Shown here one piece after another: positions 27,569 through 37,100 of a stretch of DNA of 64,000 nucleotides. The stretch is taken from positions 62,001-126,000 of the forward strand of contig JACKPV010000030.1 of assembly GCA_024233305.1 (NCBI GenBank). The letters are read 5' to 3'. The DNA is from Verrucomicrobiales bacterium. GTDB lineage: Bacteria; Verrucomicrobiota; Verrucomicrobiia; Limisphaerales; J093. The notes beneath the pieces were generated by a model, which was not told the DNA's origin, did not search any database, and saw nothing but the letters and a program-made list of their open reading frames with translations. Each line of letters starts with the position of its first letter. Positions within the stretch are counted from its first letter, which is position 1. The translations under genes were made by a program, and so were the position numbers.

Positions 27569-28441
27569 TCAGAACCGTCGCACGCTGCTCCGTTCCTTCA
27601 GCCAGTCGAAATCGGTCGGCGGCGCCGCGGGAATCGTGCCTCCGACCCCGCCTTCGCGCGGCGGCCGCACCGTGTCGGGCACCTGCCAGCGGTGGGCCTC
27701 GGCGTGCCCGTCGGCATAGGAGAGGTTGGCCCCGCCGTTGTGGTAGGAACCCGGGAGATTGCCCCACTGCGGCTCGTGCAGGCGGTTCATGAAGAAACCG
27801 TCGTTGATGGTGTCGGGGTGCTCGTCGAGGAAGACGAGGATTCCCGAGGCATTGCGGAAATCACTGCTCTTGAAGAACTGGATGTAGTCCGGATTGAACT
27901 GATTGGTCAGCACGCCCGGATCGCCGACGAGCGAATTCAACGACACGCTGCGAAGGCGCGGCCCGTTCGCGGCCCGGCTTTTGTCCGAGGGACACTTAAA
28001 CACGGCCACGCCACCGCTCAGGAACGGTCCGAGCTTCGACGTCGTGAGGTAGATGCGGTTGGTGTTCTCCTCGCTGGCGGTCCAGTCCTGGACGTTGTTG
28101 GCCCAGTTCTCCCGCCGCGCGCGGGTTTCGTCGATGCCGTGGTTGTTGACGAGCCGGTCCTCGGATTCATCGGCGTAAAGCGTCCAGGCGAGGGATAGTT
28201 GCTTGATGTTGCTCAGGCAACCGATGCCCTGGGCCCGGGCCTTGGCCTTCGATAGCGCGGGCAACAGCATGCCGGCCAGGATCGCAATGATGGCGATGAC
28301 CACCAACAGTTCGATCAAGGTGAAGGCGGCCGCCCGGGCGATGGCCCGTGATGCGACCGGGGATTGCGGTGCGGGTGATTGGTGCGAGAGGGGGCAGCGG
28401 CAAACCGGCTGCCGGACGACCGCGTGATGGCGCAAGCTCAC
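27569..28441 (-). CDS. Type II secretion-type pseudopilin (prepilin-like), DUF1559 class
   Basis: 290 residues. The prepilin-peptidase site is A/F in 'RAAAFTLIELLVVIAIIAIL', with Ala rather than the usual Gly at -1. The hydrophobic helix is followed by 'LPALSKAKARAQGIGCLSNI' and a globular C-terminal domain with the family's 'NLSYADGHAEAHRWQVP' segment. These xDGH-type proteins are expanded in Planctomycetes and Verrucomicrobia and are probably surface or secretion-system fibres. The GTG start at 28441 makes a 39-residue leader, unusually long; an internal start is possible but no better codon is clear. The stop is 49 bp before the sulfatase start. Confidence 0.8.
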   Translation of the reverse strand: MSLRHHAVVRQPVCRCPLSHQSPAPQSPVASRAIARAAAFTLIELLVVIAIIAILAGMLLPALSKAKARAQGIGCLSNIKQLSLAWTLYADESEDRLVNNHGIDETRARRENWANNVQDWTASEENTNRIYLTTSKLGPFLSGGVAVFKCPSDKSRAANGPRLRSVSLNSLVGDPGVLTNQFNPDYIQFFKSSDFRNASGILVFLDEHPDTINDGFFMNRLHEPQWGNLPGSYHNGGANLSYADGHAEAHRWQVPDTVRPPREGGVGGTIPAAPPTDFDWLKERSSVRRF

Positions 28442-28577
28442 GGGCGCAACTCTATCCGGCGACGCGTGGGGCGCAAGCCACGGATGCCCGTCGCGGACAT
28501 CCGCCCGGCGGCTCGGGCCGCGCCGGCGGGTCGGGATCGCTTGCGTCCGTCGTCCGGGCTTGGTTGACTGCCCTGCG

Positions 28578-29087
28578 GTGGTCCTGCCCTACAAAGTCGC
28601 GACCTTGCTCTACGGGTTCAGCGCCCGCGACGAGGTATTGCTGATCGAGCGGGCCCAGGAGCCGAACCGTGGTTTCTGGAGTCCGTGCGGAGGCAAGTTG
28701 CGCACCGCCGAGGGTGAATCGCCCTATGCGTGCGCCTGCCGCGAAGCGGGCGAGGAACTTGGGTTGACCATTCGCGTGGGGGACCTCCATCTCACGGGTT
28801 TGGTCAGCGAACACGGTTACGAAGGGACGACCCACTGGCTGATGTTCCTGTTCGAGATCCAGCCGGTGCTCACCGCCACGCCGCCCCCGATGCACGAAGG
28901 CCGGTTCGCTTTCTTCGCCCGCGAGGACATGGCGGCGCTCGCGCTGCCCCGCACGGATCGCGAGATGATCTGGCCGTTGTTCTGGCAGCATCGCGGCGGC
29001 TTTTTCGCGGCCCACTGTCGCGCCGGCCTGAACGGCCCCGACGAGTGGGTTATCGAACAGTCCTCCCCGCCACCCACTCGCGCATGA
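28578..29087 (+). CDS. Nudix hydrolase
   Basis: 169 residues from the GTG at 28578. The Nudix box is seen in 'GGKLRTAEGESPYACA' and then 'CREAGEELGL', with the REAGEE core intact and two extra residues in the loop, as in some 8-oxo-dGTP/NTP hydrolases. It would cleave a nucleoside diphosphate linked to another moiety. A TTG at 28560 would add six residues; neither start has a convincing ribosome-binding site. The stop overlaps the start of tadA by four bases (ATGA), so the two are probably co-translated. Confidence 0.8.
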   Translation: MVLPYKVATLLYGFSARDEVLLIERAQEPNRGFWSPCGGKLRTAEGESPYACACREAGEELGLTIRVGDLHLTGLVSEHGYEGTTHWLMFLFEIQPVLTATPPPMHEGRFAFFAREDMAALALPRTDREMIWPLFWQHRGGFFAAHCRAGLNGPDEWVIEQSSPPPTRA

Positions 29088-29563
29088 TCCTAGCGCCGGT
29101 CATCGATTTCGCGAGCGACGAGCACTTCATGGGCGAGGCCTTGCGCCAGGCCGGCAAGGCGTTCGCCGCCGAGGAGGTGCCGGTTGGGGCGGTCCTGGTG
29201 CGCGAACAGCGCGTGATTGCGCGGGCGTTCAACCAGGTCGAGCTGCTGAAGGACGCCACCGCGCATGCTGAAATGCTGGCCCTGACCCAGGCGGAGGCCG
29301 CCGTGGGGGACTGGCGCCTGAATGACTGCACCCTCTACGTGACCAAGGAACCCTGCGCCATGTGTGCCGGGGCCATGGTGCATGCGCGAGTGGGCCGGGT
29401 CGTCTTCGGGGCGGGTGATCCCAAGGCGGGCGCTGCCGGCGGGGCCATCAACCTCCTGCAATTCCCCACCTTCAACCACCGGTGCCAGATTACCGGCGGG
29501 ATCCGCGAAGCCGAAGCGGCGCGTTTACTGCGCGAGTTCTTCGCCGCCCGACGACAGGCGTGA
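29084..29563 (+). CDS. tadA: tRNA-specific adenosine deaminase
   Basis: 159 residues. The zinc-deaminase signature is complete: H61-A-E63 (TAHAEMLAL) with the catalytic Glu, and P90-C91-A-M-C94 (EPCAMCAGAMVHARV). TadA makes inosine at the wobble position 34 of tRNA-Arg(ACG). FGAGDPKAGAAGGAINLL and FNHRCQITGGI match TadA better than cytidine deaminases, which lack the latter segment. It is in the cytoplasm and essential in many bacteria. The ATG at 29084 overlaps the preceding Nudix stop (ATGA). Confidence 0.9.
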   Translation: MILAPVIDFASDEHFMGEALRQAGKAFAAEEVPVGAVLVREQRVIARAFNQVELLKDATAHAEMLALTQAEAAVGDWRLNDCTLYVTKEPCAMCAGAMVHARVGRVVFGAGDPKAGAAGGAINLLQFPTFNHRCQITGGIREAEAARLLREFFAARRQA

Positions 29564-29589
29564 ACGGTTTCGGGGCGTCCGGCCAGCGG

Positions 29590-29874
29590 TCAGCTGACCG
29601 CCATCATCGACACCCGCTCGTTGCGGGCGTTGCGCGCAATGCCCTGCGCCTTCGGGTCGAGCACGGGTGCGCCGTCCACCAGAAACAGGTAGCGATGATG
29701 GCCATGATGCAGCGGCACCTGCGTCCGCCAGGATCCGTCCGGCTGCCGCTCCATCAGCGCACTCCCCCGCTGCCAGTCGTTGAAGTCTCCCACCAGCTCC
29801 ACCTGCTTCGCCTGCGGGGCGAGACAGAAGAAGTTCACCGGCTTCTGCATCCGCTTGGCGGAGTAGCGATCCAT
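29590..29874 (-). CDS. AMPK/isoamylase-type carbohydrate-binding domain protein
   Basis: 94 residues. It is essentially one early-set Ig-like domain of the CBM48/AMPK-beta glycogen-binding type: VNFFCLAPQAKQVELVGDFN, then 'DWQRGSALMERQPDGSW', 'PLHHGHHRYLFLVDGAPVLD'. The glycogen-binding tryptophans of the family are at NDW and GSW. No catalytic domain is fused. The start MDRYSAKRMQ at 29874 is chosen because it begins the conserved basic stretch; longer in-frame starts add unrelated residues. It is convergent with tadA, 26 bp apart. Confidence 0.75.
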   Translation of the reverse strand: MDRYSAKRMQKPVNFFCLAPQAKQVELVGDFNDWQRGSALMERQPDGSWRTQVPLHHGHHRYLFLVDGAPVLDPKAQGIARNARNERVSMMAVS

Positions 29875-30006
29875 CTCAGTGCGCAACATTGTCAGCGGCT
29901 CGATCATCACCAAGGCGTTACGGCCTTCATGTCCCCGCCCAGGTGCAACCTGGACAGCCGCCTGATTGGTCAGCAGTACTCGTGCCTATCCGTTCGACAG
30001 CCACCG

Positions 30007-30042
30007 AGAAAACGAACCCCGGGAGCGATGGCTCTCCCGGGT
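30007..30042 (-). terminator. Probable intrinsic terminator downstream of the Hsp20 genes
   Basis: On the minus strand an 8-bp stem CCCGGGAG / CTCCCGGG (plus coordinates 30018-30025 and 30034-30041) is followed by TTCGTTTTC. It lies about 120 bp beyond the stop of the second Hsp20 gene. Confidence 0.55.
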
Positions 30043-30163
30043 GCAAGGCCGGAGGAACGGACGGCGCAGACGCCCGTTGCGAACCTCACCGGAATACGAG
30101 AAGACCCCACCCCGGTTTGAGACCACCGGAGCGGGGTTGCGGGTTGACAGAATCAGGGCGACT

Positions 30164-30541
30164 TCAACCGGCCACTGCGATCCGTCGTGGCTTCACTGCC
30201 TCGGTCTTCGGCAGTCGAACCGTGAGCACCCCTTCCGAGATCTGCGCCGATACCCTGGCGCCGTCGATCGAGGGATCGAGTTCGAAGGTGCGTCGGTAGG
30301 AGAACCGCCGCGACTCCCGATGAAGGTAGTCTCCATCCAGGTCCACCTGCCGACGATGACCCGTCACCGTGAGTTCGTTTCCGTCGAGCACGACCTCAAG
30401 GTCAGCTTTGCCCACGCCGGGCATGTCCGAGATCAGGCGGTATTCGTCCTTGGTCTCGTGAATGTCCACGGGCGGAGAAACAAAGGTGGTTTCCGCCCGG
30501 CTGAGTTCCTGTTTCTGCTCGCGTTGCTGTAATCCGTTCAT
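30164..30541 (-). CDS. Small heat-shock protein, Hsp20 family
   Basis: 125 residues with an alpha-crystallin domain: 'VDIHETKDEYRLISDMPGV', 'LEVVLDGNELTVTGHRR' and the closing beta strand 'AQISEGVLTVRLPKTEAVKP'. Family members form oligomers that hold unfolding proteins for refolding by ATP-dependent chaperones. It follows a second hsp20 gene by 66 bp on the same strand, and the pair is probably one transcript. Sequence divergence between the two indicates an old duplication. Confidence 0.9.
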   Translation of the reverse strand: MNGLQQREQKQELSRAETTFVSPPVDIHETKDEYRLISDMPGVGKADLEVVLDGNELTVTGHRRQVDLDGDYLHRESRRFSYRRTFELDPSIDGARVSAQISEGVLTVRLPKTEAVKPRRIAVAG

Positions 30542-30607
30542 GATGAGTCTCCAGCTTGGGTTCAGGCCCCGGTCCGGATCGGACCGGAGCCCTTTCCACG
30601 GGTTGTT

Positions 30608-31075
30608 TCAGCCAATGTTCACTTCGATCTGGCGCGGACGCGCCTCCTCCGTTTTGGGCATGGTCACCGTCAGGATCCCGTCCTTGTAGAGCGCCTTGAC
30701 GGCGTCCAGTTTGACCGGCTTGGGCAGGGTCACACTCCGGTGAAAGCGCCCGTGATAGCGCTCCTGCCGGTGGCATCCTTCGCCTTCGCCGCCGGATTCG
30801 ATCTTGCGTTCGCCCGCGACGCTCAACACGCCGTCATGGACGGACACCTCGATCTCCTTCTTGTCCATCCCCGGCAGCTCGACGCGGGCCACCAGGTTCT
30901 CGTTGTCCTCCACCAAGTCCAAGGCCGGAGCCCATCCCGTGAAGAACTCGCCCGCCCGCCCAAGCTCGCCCCAGGGCGACTCGAAGAGACGGTCGATTTC
31001 GCGCCGCAGCCGGTCCATGTTTTCAACCGGGGACCAGCCCCACAGTTCAGGTCGATTCACTCGCATCAGTTTCAT
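30608..31075 (-). CDS. Small heat-shock protein, Hsp20 family
   Basis: 155 residues, first gene of the pair. N-terminal arm MKLMRVNRPELWGWSPVENM and 'LRREIDRLFES', then the alpha-crystallin domain ('PALDLVEDNENLVARVELPG', ending 'ALYKDGILTVTMPKTEEARP'). A Shine-Dalgarno-like AAAGGA sits about 10 bases before the ATG. A sigma-54-like GG-N10-GC motif lies further upstream (31114-31129). No sigma-32 box or CIRCE operator is seen. Confidence 0.9.
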   Translation of the reverse strand: MKLMRVNRPELWGWSPVENMDRLRREIDRLFESPWGELGRAGEFFTGWAPALDLVEDNENLVARVELPGMDKKEIEVSVHDGVLSVAGERKIESGGEGEGCHRQERYHGRFHRSVTLPKPVKLDAVKALYKDGILTVTMPKTEEARPRQIEVNIG

Positions 31076-31113
31076 AGTCGTTTTCCTTTCGCTAACCGTT
31101 TGCCAAACTATGT

Positions 31114-31129
31114 AGCTTCAGTCATGCCA
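31114..31129 (-). promoter_or_regulatory. Sigma-54-like -24/-12 motif upstream of the Hsp20 genes
   Basis: On the minus strand the sequence reads TGGCATGACTGAAGCT, matching GG-N10-GC with TGGCAtg and -GCT but lacking the usual TT before GC. The distance to the first hsp20 start (31075) fits a short leader. Tentative. Confidence 0.3.
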
Positions 31130-31448
31130 ACGCGCTCTTTGGCCAGAGTGGATATCGCAAATAGTTTCTGATAAGCATCTTATGCGTATGGTCGCCTTGG
31201 GGAGACAACTGCATGAAGCGCCATTGTGACTCATTGTTGCTCATTTTCCGAGGATTATAGGGTGTCACTATGACTCGTTCCTGCGAAGCGAACAGCCAGC
31301 TCTCATTCAGGATATGGCGGCTGTTCGTCCGGGGGAGACGCTTCACTTGCAGGCTACCGGCGTTCGGAATCCGCGGGACTGCATGAGCGCATGGATTTCA
31401 GCGCGGGCTGCCCGTCAGCGACTACGGCGGATTAGGGCGAGGTGGGTT
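31130..31448. other. AT-richer patch without a supported gene
   Basis: The stretch about 31080-31330 is noticeably lower in GC than its neighbours. It holds one open frame (minus, 31122-31346, 74 residues) that does not read as a known protein. It may be a regulatory or foreign remnant upstream of the Hsp20 genes. Confidence 0.35.
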
Positions 31449-31644
31449 AGGCGTCACCATTCAGTAACTCGTAGCCCCTGACGTGTAGTCGGCGCATGAT
31501 CCAGTGGGGATACGGCCGCCTGCCGCCGGGCGCGACGATTCACCAAAACGTGTCTGCCAGTCGGACCCGGCGAGACCGGGTAAGCCCCGGGATTTCAGCG
31601 CCGACTACACGTCGGCGGGTACAGCGCTTTGAGTCGAGACGGCT
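31449..31644 (-). repeat. 196-bp palindromic REPIN/MITE-like element, copy B
   Basis: Same element as copy A in reverse. GTAG is at 31471 and the hairpin arm GCCGAC-GTGTA-GTCGGC is degenerate on one side (CCTGACGTGTAGTCGGC). Length is 196 bp. Its right half overlaps the C-terminus of the VapB-like gene; the flank is not TNA here. Confidence 0.8.
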
Positions 31645-31915
31645 TCGGCGCCGCTGCGCCAGGGGTGATTCTTCGACGGCTCCGGTAGATCCCATCCCGG
31701 ACCTGATCCCAGTTCCGGTCTTTGAATTCGTCCGTCGGCCCGCCGCCACCGAACGTGACCAGCGGCGGAAGCGCTCCGGGCTGGTTGCGCTGCTTGCCGG
31801 CAAGCACGAGGCGGAGGACTGCTTCCGTCAACACGCGGAACGAGGTCTTCTGTTCTCGGGCCAGGCGCTGCGTGCGCTCGAACAAGTCATCAGCGATTTC
31901 GATGGTAGTCTTCAC
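31595..31915 (-). CDS. Orphan VapB-like (DUF2191) antitoxin, C-terminus made by repeat B
   Basis: 106 residues from the GTG at 31915. The N-terminal domain 'VKTTIEIADDLFERTQRLAR' followed by 'FRVLTEAVLRLVLAGKQ' is the DUF2191/VapB ribbon-helix-helix type. The FGGGGPTDEFKDRNWDQVRD stretch is the usual C-terminal toxin-binding region. The last 15 or so residues (PSRLKALYPPTCSRR) and the stop lie in the 196-bp repeat, so the original 3' end is gone. No PIN-domain vapC toxin is in the window. It is either a solitary antitoxin or the remnant of a toxin-antitoxin pair broken by the repeat. Confidence 0.7.
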   Translation of the reverse strand: MKTTIEIADDLFERTQRLAREQKTSFRVLTEAVLRLVLAGKQRNQPGALPPLVTFGGGGPTDEFKDRNWDQVRDGIYRSRRRITPGAAAPKPSRLKALYPPTCSRR

Positions 31916-32041
31916 AATATGGCAGCCCGTACTTTCACCGCGGGTTGCCCATATCAACCGACTTCTTCGACCCGGGGATTGGTGCGGTTCGGGACGGATT
32001 CCCGGAGGGATCCCTCTCCGAGCCTCCGCCGGGCTCCGGTG

Positions 32042-33169
32042 TCACAGATCCCTGATCCGGTGCAGCATGCCCGTGCGACGCCGGTAGCGCTCGCGGAAGG
32101 CCGCCAGCTTCTCCTGGAATCCGGCCCCGGCCCCCGCCTCCTCGTAGGCATCGCGCAGTTCCTTGAGCTGCGCCGCTGCCTCGTTGAGCGATGCCGAGGT
32201 CTTCCGGTTCACGGATTCATCCACCTTGTCCCAGATCGTGTCCGCCCGGGCCATGATCGAGGCCAGGTGTTGTCGCCGGGCTTCGGCCTTCCGCCGCCGT
32301 TCCGCCGCCGCCGCTTTGGCTTCCCGTTGGAGACGGGCCTGACGGACCTCCAGCGTCCGGGCGGCGAACTCGGTGCAACTCATCGACGGGCCGGCAGTGG
32401 AATCGGACTGCGGGAAGGTCAAGCGGTTCAGTTCCGCCATCACTTTCGAGCCCTCGCCACCGGCTACGCGTTCGAGCAAAGAACGCATCCCGGCTGCCGG
32501 CATTTTCTCCAGCACCCGAGCAATGGGGACACGGTCGGGAGTACCGGCTTGGGAGACTTCGATAGCCACGGTGAGGACGTCTTCATCGACCGGGAAATGC
32601 TCGAGGAAGGTCTCCAGCGCGGGAGTGAGATGGTTCAGTCCGGCGGGAATGGGCGGCAGGAGGACGCCGTCATTCTCGGGATCACTCCACTCGTCGGGAT
32701 CGAAGCTACCCAGCCAAGCGAGAAACAACGAACGATGATCGCCGCGGATCAGGTCTTCGCGGATCGGAAGTAACTGGTCGAGGACGCCTTCGCCCGCCTT
32801 GTCCCACCAACTCTCCTCCTCATTCGTCTCGAACCAAACCAGGCGCCGGTCACCCACCACCCGGGTCGTGACCGGGTCCTCGTGGTGCTCGCCGCCACGA
32901 AGGTAGGGTTCCAAGGTTTCCGCGCTCAGGCAGCCTTCGGGCAGGGCGAGGACCAGGCGGGCCGTCGCCCAGTTCGCGATGTAGAAGTGCGCGTCGTAGT
33001 ACTTCAGCAGGGTGGCCTCGCTGCCGTGCAAGTCGCCAAAGTGGTACACGTTCTGCCAACGGAATCGCGACACCTCCGCCCGACTCGAACAACCCCGGGC
33101 ATACTTCAGCCCCTCGTCCGAGATGGGGCCGTCCACGGCCACGAATTCATAATACTGATACTCACTCAT
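32042..33169 (-). CDS. Conserved hypothetical protein with a C-terminal coiled coil
   Basis: 375 residues from the ATG at 33169 (MSEYQYYEFVAVDGPISDEG). The N-terminal 'VYHFGDLHGSEATLLKYYDA' and 'HFYIANWATARLVLALPEG' match a family of unknown function that I recall as often lying beside SWIM zinc-finger proteins. Residues about 270-350 are Lys/Glu/Ala/Arg-rich and probably a coiled coil (REAKAAAAERRRKAEARRQH). No SWIM protein is adjacent here. Cytoplasmic, no signal peptide. Function not established. Confidence 0.75.
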   Translation of the reverse strand: MSEYQYYEFVAVDGPISDEGLKYARGCSSRAEVSRFRWQNVYHFGDLHGSEATLLKYYDAHFYIANWATARLVLALPEGCLSAETLEPYLRGGEHHEDPVTTRVVGDRRLVWFETNEEESWWDKAGEGVLDQLLPIREDLIRGDHRSLFLAWLGSFDPDEWSDPENDGVLLPPIPAGLNHLTPALETFLEHFPVDEDVLTVAIEVSQAGTPDRVPIARVLEKMPAAGMRSLLERVAGGEGSKVMAELNRLTFPQSDSTAGPSMSCTEFAARTLEVRQARLQREAKAAAAERRRKAEARRQHLASIMARADTIWDKVDESVNRKTSASLNEAAAQLKELRDAYEEAGAGAGFQEKLAAFRERYRRRTGMLHRIRDL

Positions 33170-34184
33170 GCTTGCCGCTCCTGTGGGACGTCGGGCATCA
33201 CATCCCCGGTCAAACCCGGCACGGCTGCCCGTAGCGCCGTCGGTTGAACGCAAATTCGCACCCCCGATCTCGTCCAACACAAGCGGAATCGAGCGCTCGC
33301 CGGCAACTGTCTTTTCCGTGGGCCATCCCGTATCGCCGGCCGCTTTCTGAAGACGGAGCATCGCCACACGCAGGCACACCGCCCGAAGCCCGAAGCAGGC
33401 AAGGACTCGCCAACAGCCGCCACGGGGCCCTGCGTAGAGCAGCGATTGACACCACTGGTTTCCGTAGGCATTGCTTTGCCCATGAGGACGATGACGGTGC
33501 CCGTGGACCAGCCCAGGGCAACGCCCTGGGTTCGGGCATTCCCATTTCCGGGAGCCCTGAAGGGGCGACCCAGGGCACGGATGTTCCGCCCCTTCAGGGC
33601 GTGGAGGTTACCGGGACGGCGGTTCCTGGGGCGTTGCCCCAGGCTGGCTTCTCGCGCCCCGTTGGGGCTGAGCCCGGCACGGAAACGTCCGAGGCTTGGC
33701 GCGCGGCGCACCGGCGGCTCTACATCTTCCTCAGAGACCGCGTCCCCTGGAGCCGCTTGATGTGCCGAGCGCAATGCCGCTTGTCTATGCTATTTGGCAT
33801 GGCAGCCGGGGCGGCTGGCATGATTTGGCGCTCCGAAAAATCTGCATTTCCCGGCTGTCAAAGCTCTTCAACAATGCAAGCGGCAGAACGCCTCTCGCTG
33901 CTCAACTAAAGGCATCTGCCTTTCCGTTCTCAGCGACATCTGCGGTGGCGAATTTGGCAATAGCGGTGCTAGCGAATTTCTACGTTCGCCCTTGGGAAGA
34001 GAGGGTGAATGGGCTTTCCGAGGAAAGCAGACGGTTTGTTGATAACCGGATTGAGTGACAGGTTCGTAGTCCATGTCATGGATCGGCGGCGCCGTACGGA
34101 CGCCGCTTCCTCCGTTGGTGCAGGCTCAGGCCCCGTTGTCCTCGGACGCTTCGGCTGAGGATCCGGTCTTTCCCCGGTTTGGCC
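33170..34184. other. Gene-poor stretch with nested hairpins
   Basis: About 1 kb without a confident gene. Open frames here (33244-33909 and 33696-34058, plus) are Arg/Pro/Ser-rich and look like shadows, though the end of the second (FYVRPWEERVNGLSEESRRF) could be the tail of a decayed gene. The hairpin cluster at 33512-33668 is described separately. Confidence 0.4.
33512..33668. repeat. Cluster of four GC-rich hairpins
   Basis: Four perfect inverted repeats in 157 bp: CCCAGGGC/GCCCTGGG with a 3-base loop (33512-33530), a 14-bp stem GCCCTGAAGGGGCG with its complement at 33587-33600 across a 19-base loop, CCTGGGGC/GCCCCAGG with loop GTT (33625-33643), and GCCCC-GTT-GGGGC (33656-33668). No T-tract follows on the plus strand. 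This looks like a repetitive structured element, but there is only one copy in the window. Confidence 0.6.
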
Positions 34185-37100
34185 CTACTCGGGAAGCGCA
34201 AGCTGATAGAACTGCCAGGGGGCCGGGGCGGGGAGTTCGAGGAACAGCCAGTCCCGTTCATCGTCGAACGGCTCAGTGGACGAGCTGACTTCCTCGCGGA
34301 ACTGGAAGCCCTCCGGGTGGCCGGGTTCCGCGGTGGAGTATACGGAGGGAAGGGCGTTGCCGGCGAGTTTCGAGCGGGTCAGGGTGTAGCGGACGAAGGG
34401 CTCGAAGGTCGTCTCGTCGATCAAGTAGTCGAAGGCGATGGCGCCGGTGTTCAGGCCGGAGGTGTTGGTCCCGAGGAAGAACTCCTCGCGGGCCGTCAGC
34501 CCGTCACCATCCTGGTCGTCTTCGGCGTCAATCTGGTGCCACTGGAGGTAGCTGGCCAGATCCGTGATGAGCGAACGAGGAAGGAACTCGAGCGACTTGA
34601 ATTCCGCGGGCTCGATGAAGGTGGGGGCGAGGGGGAAATCGGCCGGGCTCATCAGGTAGTCTTCCGCCAGGATGGTCAGCGGCAGCGCCCGGTCCTCGGT
34701 GAGGTTGATCTGGCCCGGGCCCGCGAACAGGGTCTCGTAGGTGTCGCTCGTAAACTGGCTGACCGCGCGCACCCGCGGGGTGATGAAGAAGGAACCCTGG
34801 GCCGGAGTGCCGAAGACGTTGTCCGGCGGGTGTCCCGCGCTGGCGAGGTGAAAACGCGTGCGGCCTTCCCACGGCAGCATGAGGGCGAGGAGGGATCCCG
34901 GGTTCTGTTGTCCCTCCGCCGTCGCGCCACCGGGCCAGGGGTGGAACGACCCGCTGAAACCCGTCACGAACAGGCCGTCCTCGGTCGGCTCGATATCCTG
35001 GAAGGAGTCGGTGGCCGGGCCGGCGTGGACGACGAACCGGGACACATCGAGCTTCTCGCTGATCATTGCGGTGAAGGCGGACGCGCCGGCCCCGACCCCA
35101 CCGACGCCGCCGGCGTTGTAGAGCCCCATTTGACCGCACACCCAAAGTTGGCCATCCACCCAGGCCATGTCGTGGATGGTGTCGAAGGGGGTCTCGCCGC
35201 CGTGCGGGACGGTTTCGCCCCCGAGGCCGCTGCCAATCAGGACCGAGTCGATCCACTGCCCGTCGGCATCGAGTTTGGTCAGGAGCATCGAGGGCAGGTC
35301 GGAGAGCACGTTCGGAAGGGCATTGCCGCCGGCGTAGATCGAGCCGTCCGGCGCTTCGCTCACCGCGTGGTAGCTCGCGGTGTTCCGGCTCCCGAGGACC
35401 GTGGCCCAAACCACCGCGCCGGTGTCGCCGTCCACCTTGAAGACCAGTCCGTTCCGCGTGATGTTGGCGGGCTCGATGGGGTTGTCGGAGAGATCGACCG
35501 TGCTGTTGCCCGCCACCACGAGGTCGCCGGCGCTGGTGACACAGACGGCGCCCGGCGTCGCGCTGATTCCCTCGGAGGCGAACGGTTGGACAGGATAGAG
35601 CTTGCCCCACACCTGGTTTCCGGACGCGTCGATCTTGATGAGCGCGGCGTGGTCGGACACCTGTCCGAGAACAAAATACTCGCTGCCACCGCCCTCGTCG
35701 TCGCGGCGGACGAGATCGAGGCTCTGCCCCCAGACCGAGCCACTGGGGGGGGACAGCTGGCGTTTCCACACCACGGCGCCGGTGTCATCGAACTTCGCGA
35801 GGCGCACCGAATAGCGGGCCACGCCGAGCACGGTAAACCCGCCATCGGGCTCCGCCACGGCATGCCCGCCAACCAGCTGTACGCTGGGGTTCATGGCCCA
35901 GAGCAACCCGCCCTCCGGGGACAGCCGGACGATCAGGCCGTCGGAGAACGAGCCGGACCCGGCCACCAGATCGCCGCTGCCCGCGAGCTGGATGCCGAAA
36001 CACGCGTCCCCGTTCAGACCGTTGGCATCGGGCTGCACGCTGCGGATCCACCGTGTCCGCGGATTGCCGAGAGCCGGGAAACCGGGTTGTGGATCGAACG
36101 AACGAACCGCGACGCGAGGGAACAGAGGCCCGCCGGCATCCCGGGGGAAAAACGGCGAGAGCGACCACCGTTGCAGGTCGTGCTCCGCATCCACGAGGGT
36201 CACGATGCCGGCGAGGTTCAGTTCCATTCCTGCAAACGCGGTCAACGCCGCATCGGCCGACCACCACGGGTCGTCAAGCGGGGTGATGGTGAAGTCGGCG
36301 GAGGCCCTTGCTCCGAGCGTGGGCCCGGTCCGGACGCCCCCTGCAAACCCGCCGATGAAGCCTTTGATTTCGCAGTCGATATGGGCTTCCGCAGTCGCGC
36401 CGAGCGCCTCGTACAGCCCGGGATCGGAGACGTGCAGAGGAACCGGCGTGAACTGACTGTCATAGTAGGGCACGCCGTCCCGCACGCCGGCGCTGAGCGA
36501 AACATCGAGGCCGGCGGTGACGGGCAGCGAGAGGCTGGACGGTGCGTTGATCGTGGCGCCGCTGCTGAGCACCAGGTGCGGCTCGAAGTTGAAGCCCGCG
36601 GGAAGGTTGATGTTCAACAACGGGAAATCCAACAGCGTCACCTCCCGTCCGGCAACCGGCTCGGAGCCGTTGTCGGCGCTCTCCCCGGTTTCCAGGAGCA
36701 GGTTGCAGTCGGCCTGGTAGTCGGCGCGCACCTCGAGGATGTGGAGCGCCGCATTCTGCATTTCGAGGGTCACGGAGATGACCTCAGGATGGAAACCCAA
36801 CGAACCGGAGACCACGATGCCCGGGCTGATTTCCACGTTGTTGAAATGGAACGGCACCGGCGACGGAAAGAAGCCGCTCAGTGCGAGACCGTTGCCGGTG
36901 GTGTGGGATTCCGGGATTTCGGTCACCCCGAGATCTTCCGGATGATCGTCGAAGGTCAGGTCGGTGACGACGAGGCCATCCTTCATCACCTTGGGCAGCG
37001 GCACTGGCGCGGAGCCGGGGTTGCCATCCAGATTGTCCGGATCGAACAGGCTCACGACGAACTGCGTGCCGATTCGCGTCACATCCTTGACCAGGGCCGG

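Noticed and set aside
31122..31346. 74-residue minus-strand frame upstream of the Hsp20 genes
   Set aside because: No recognisable family, in an AT-richer stretch; it could be a remnant but there is no support for expression.
33244..33909. 221-residue open frame across the hairpin cluster
   Set aside because: It passes through perfect inverted repeats and is rich in Arg, Pro, Gly and Ser without domain character.
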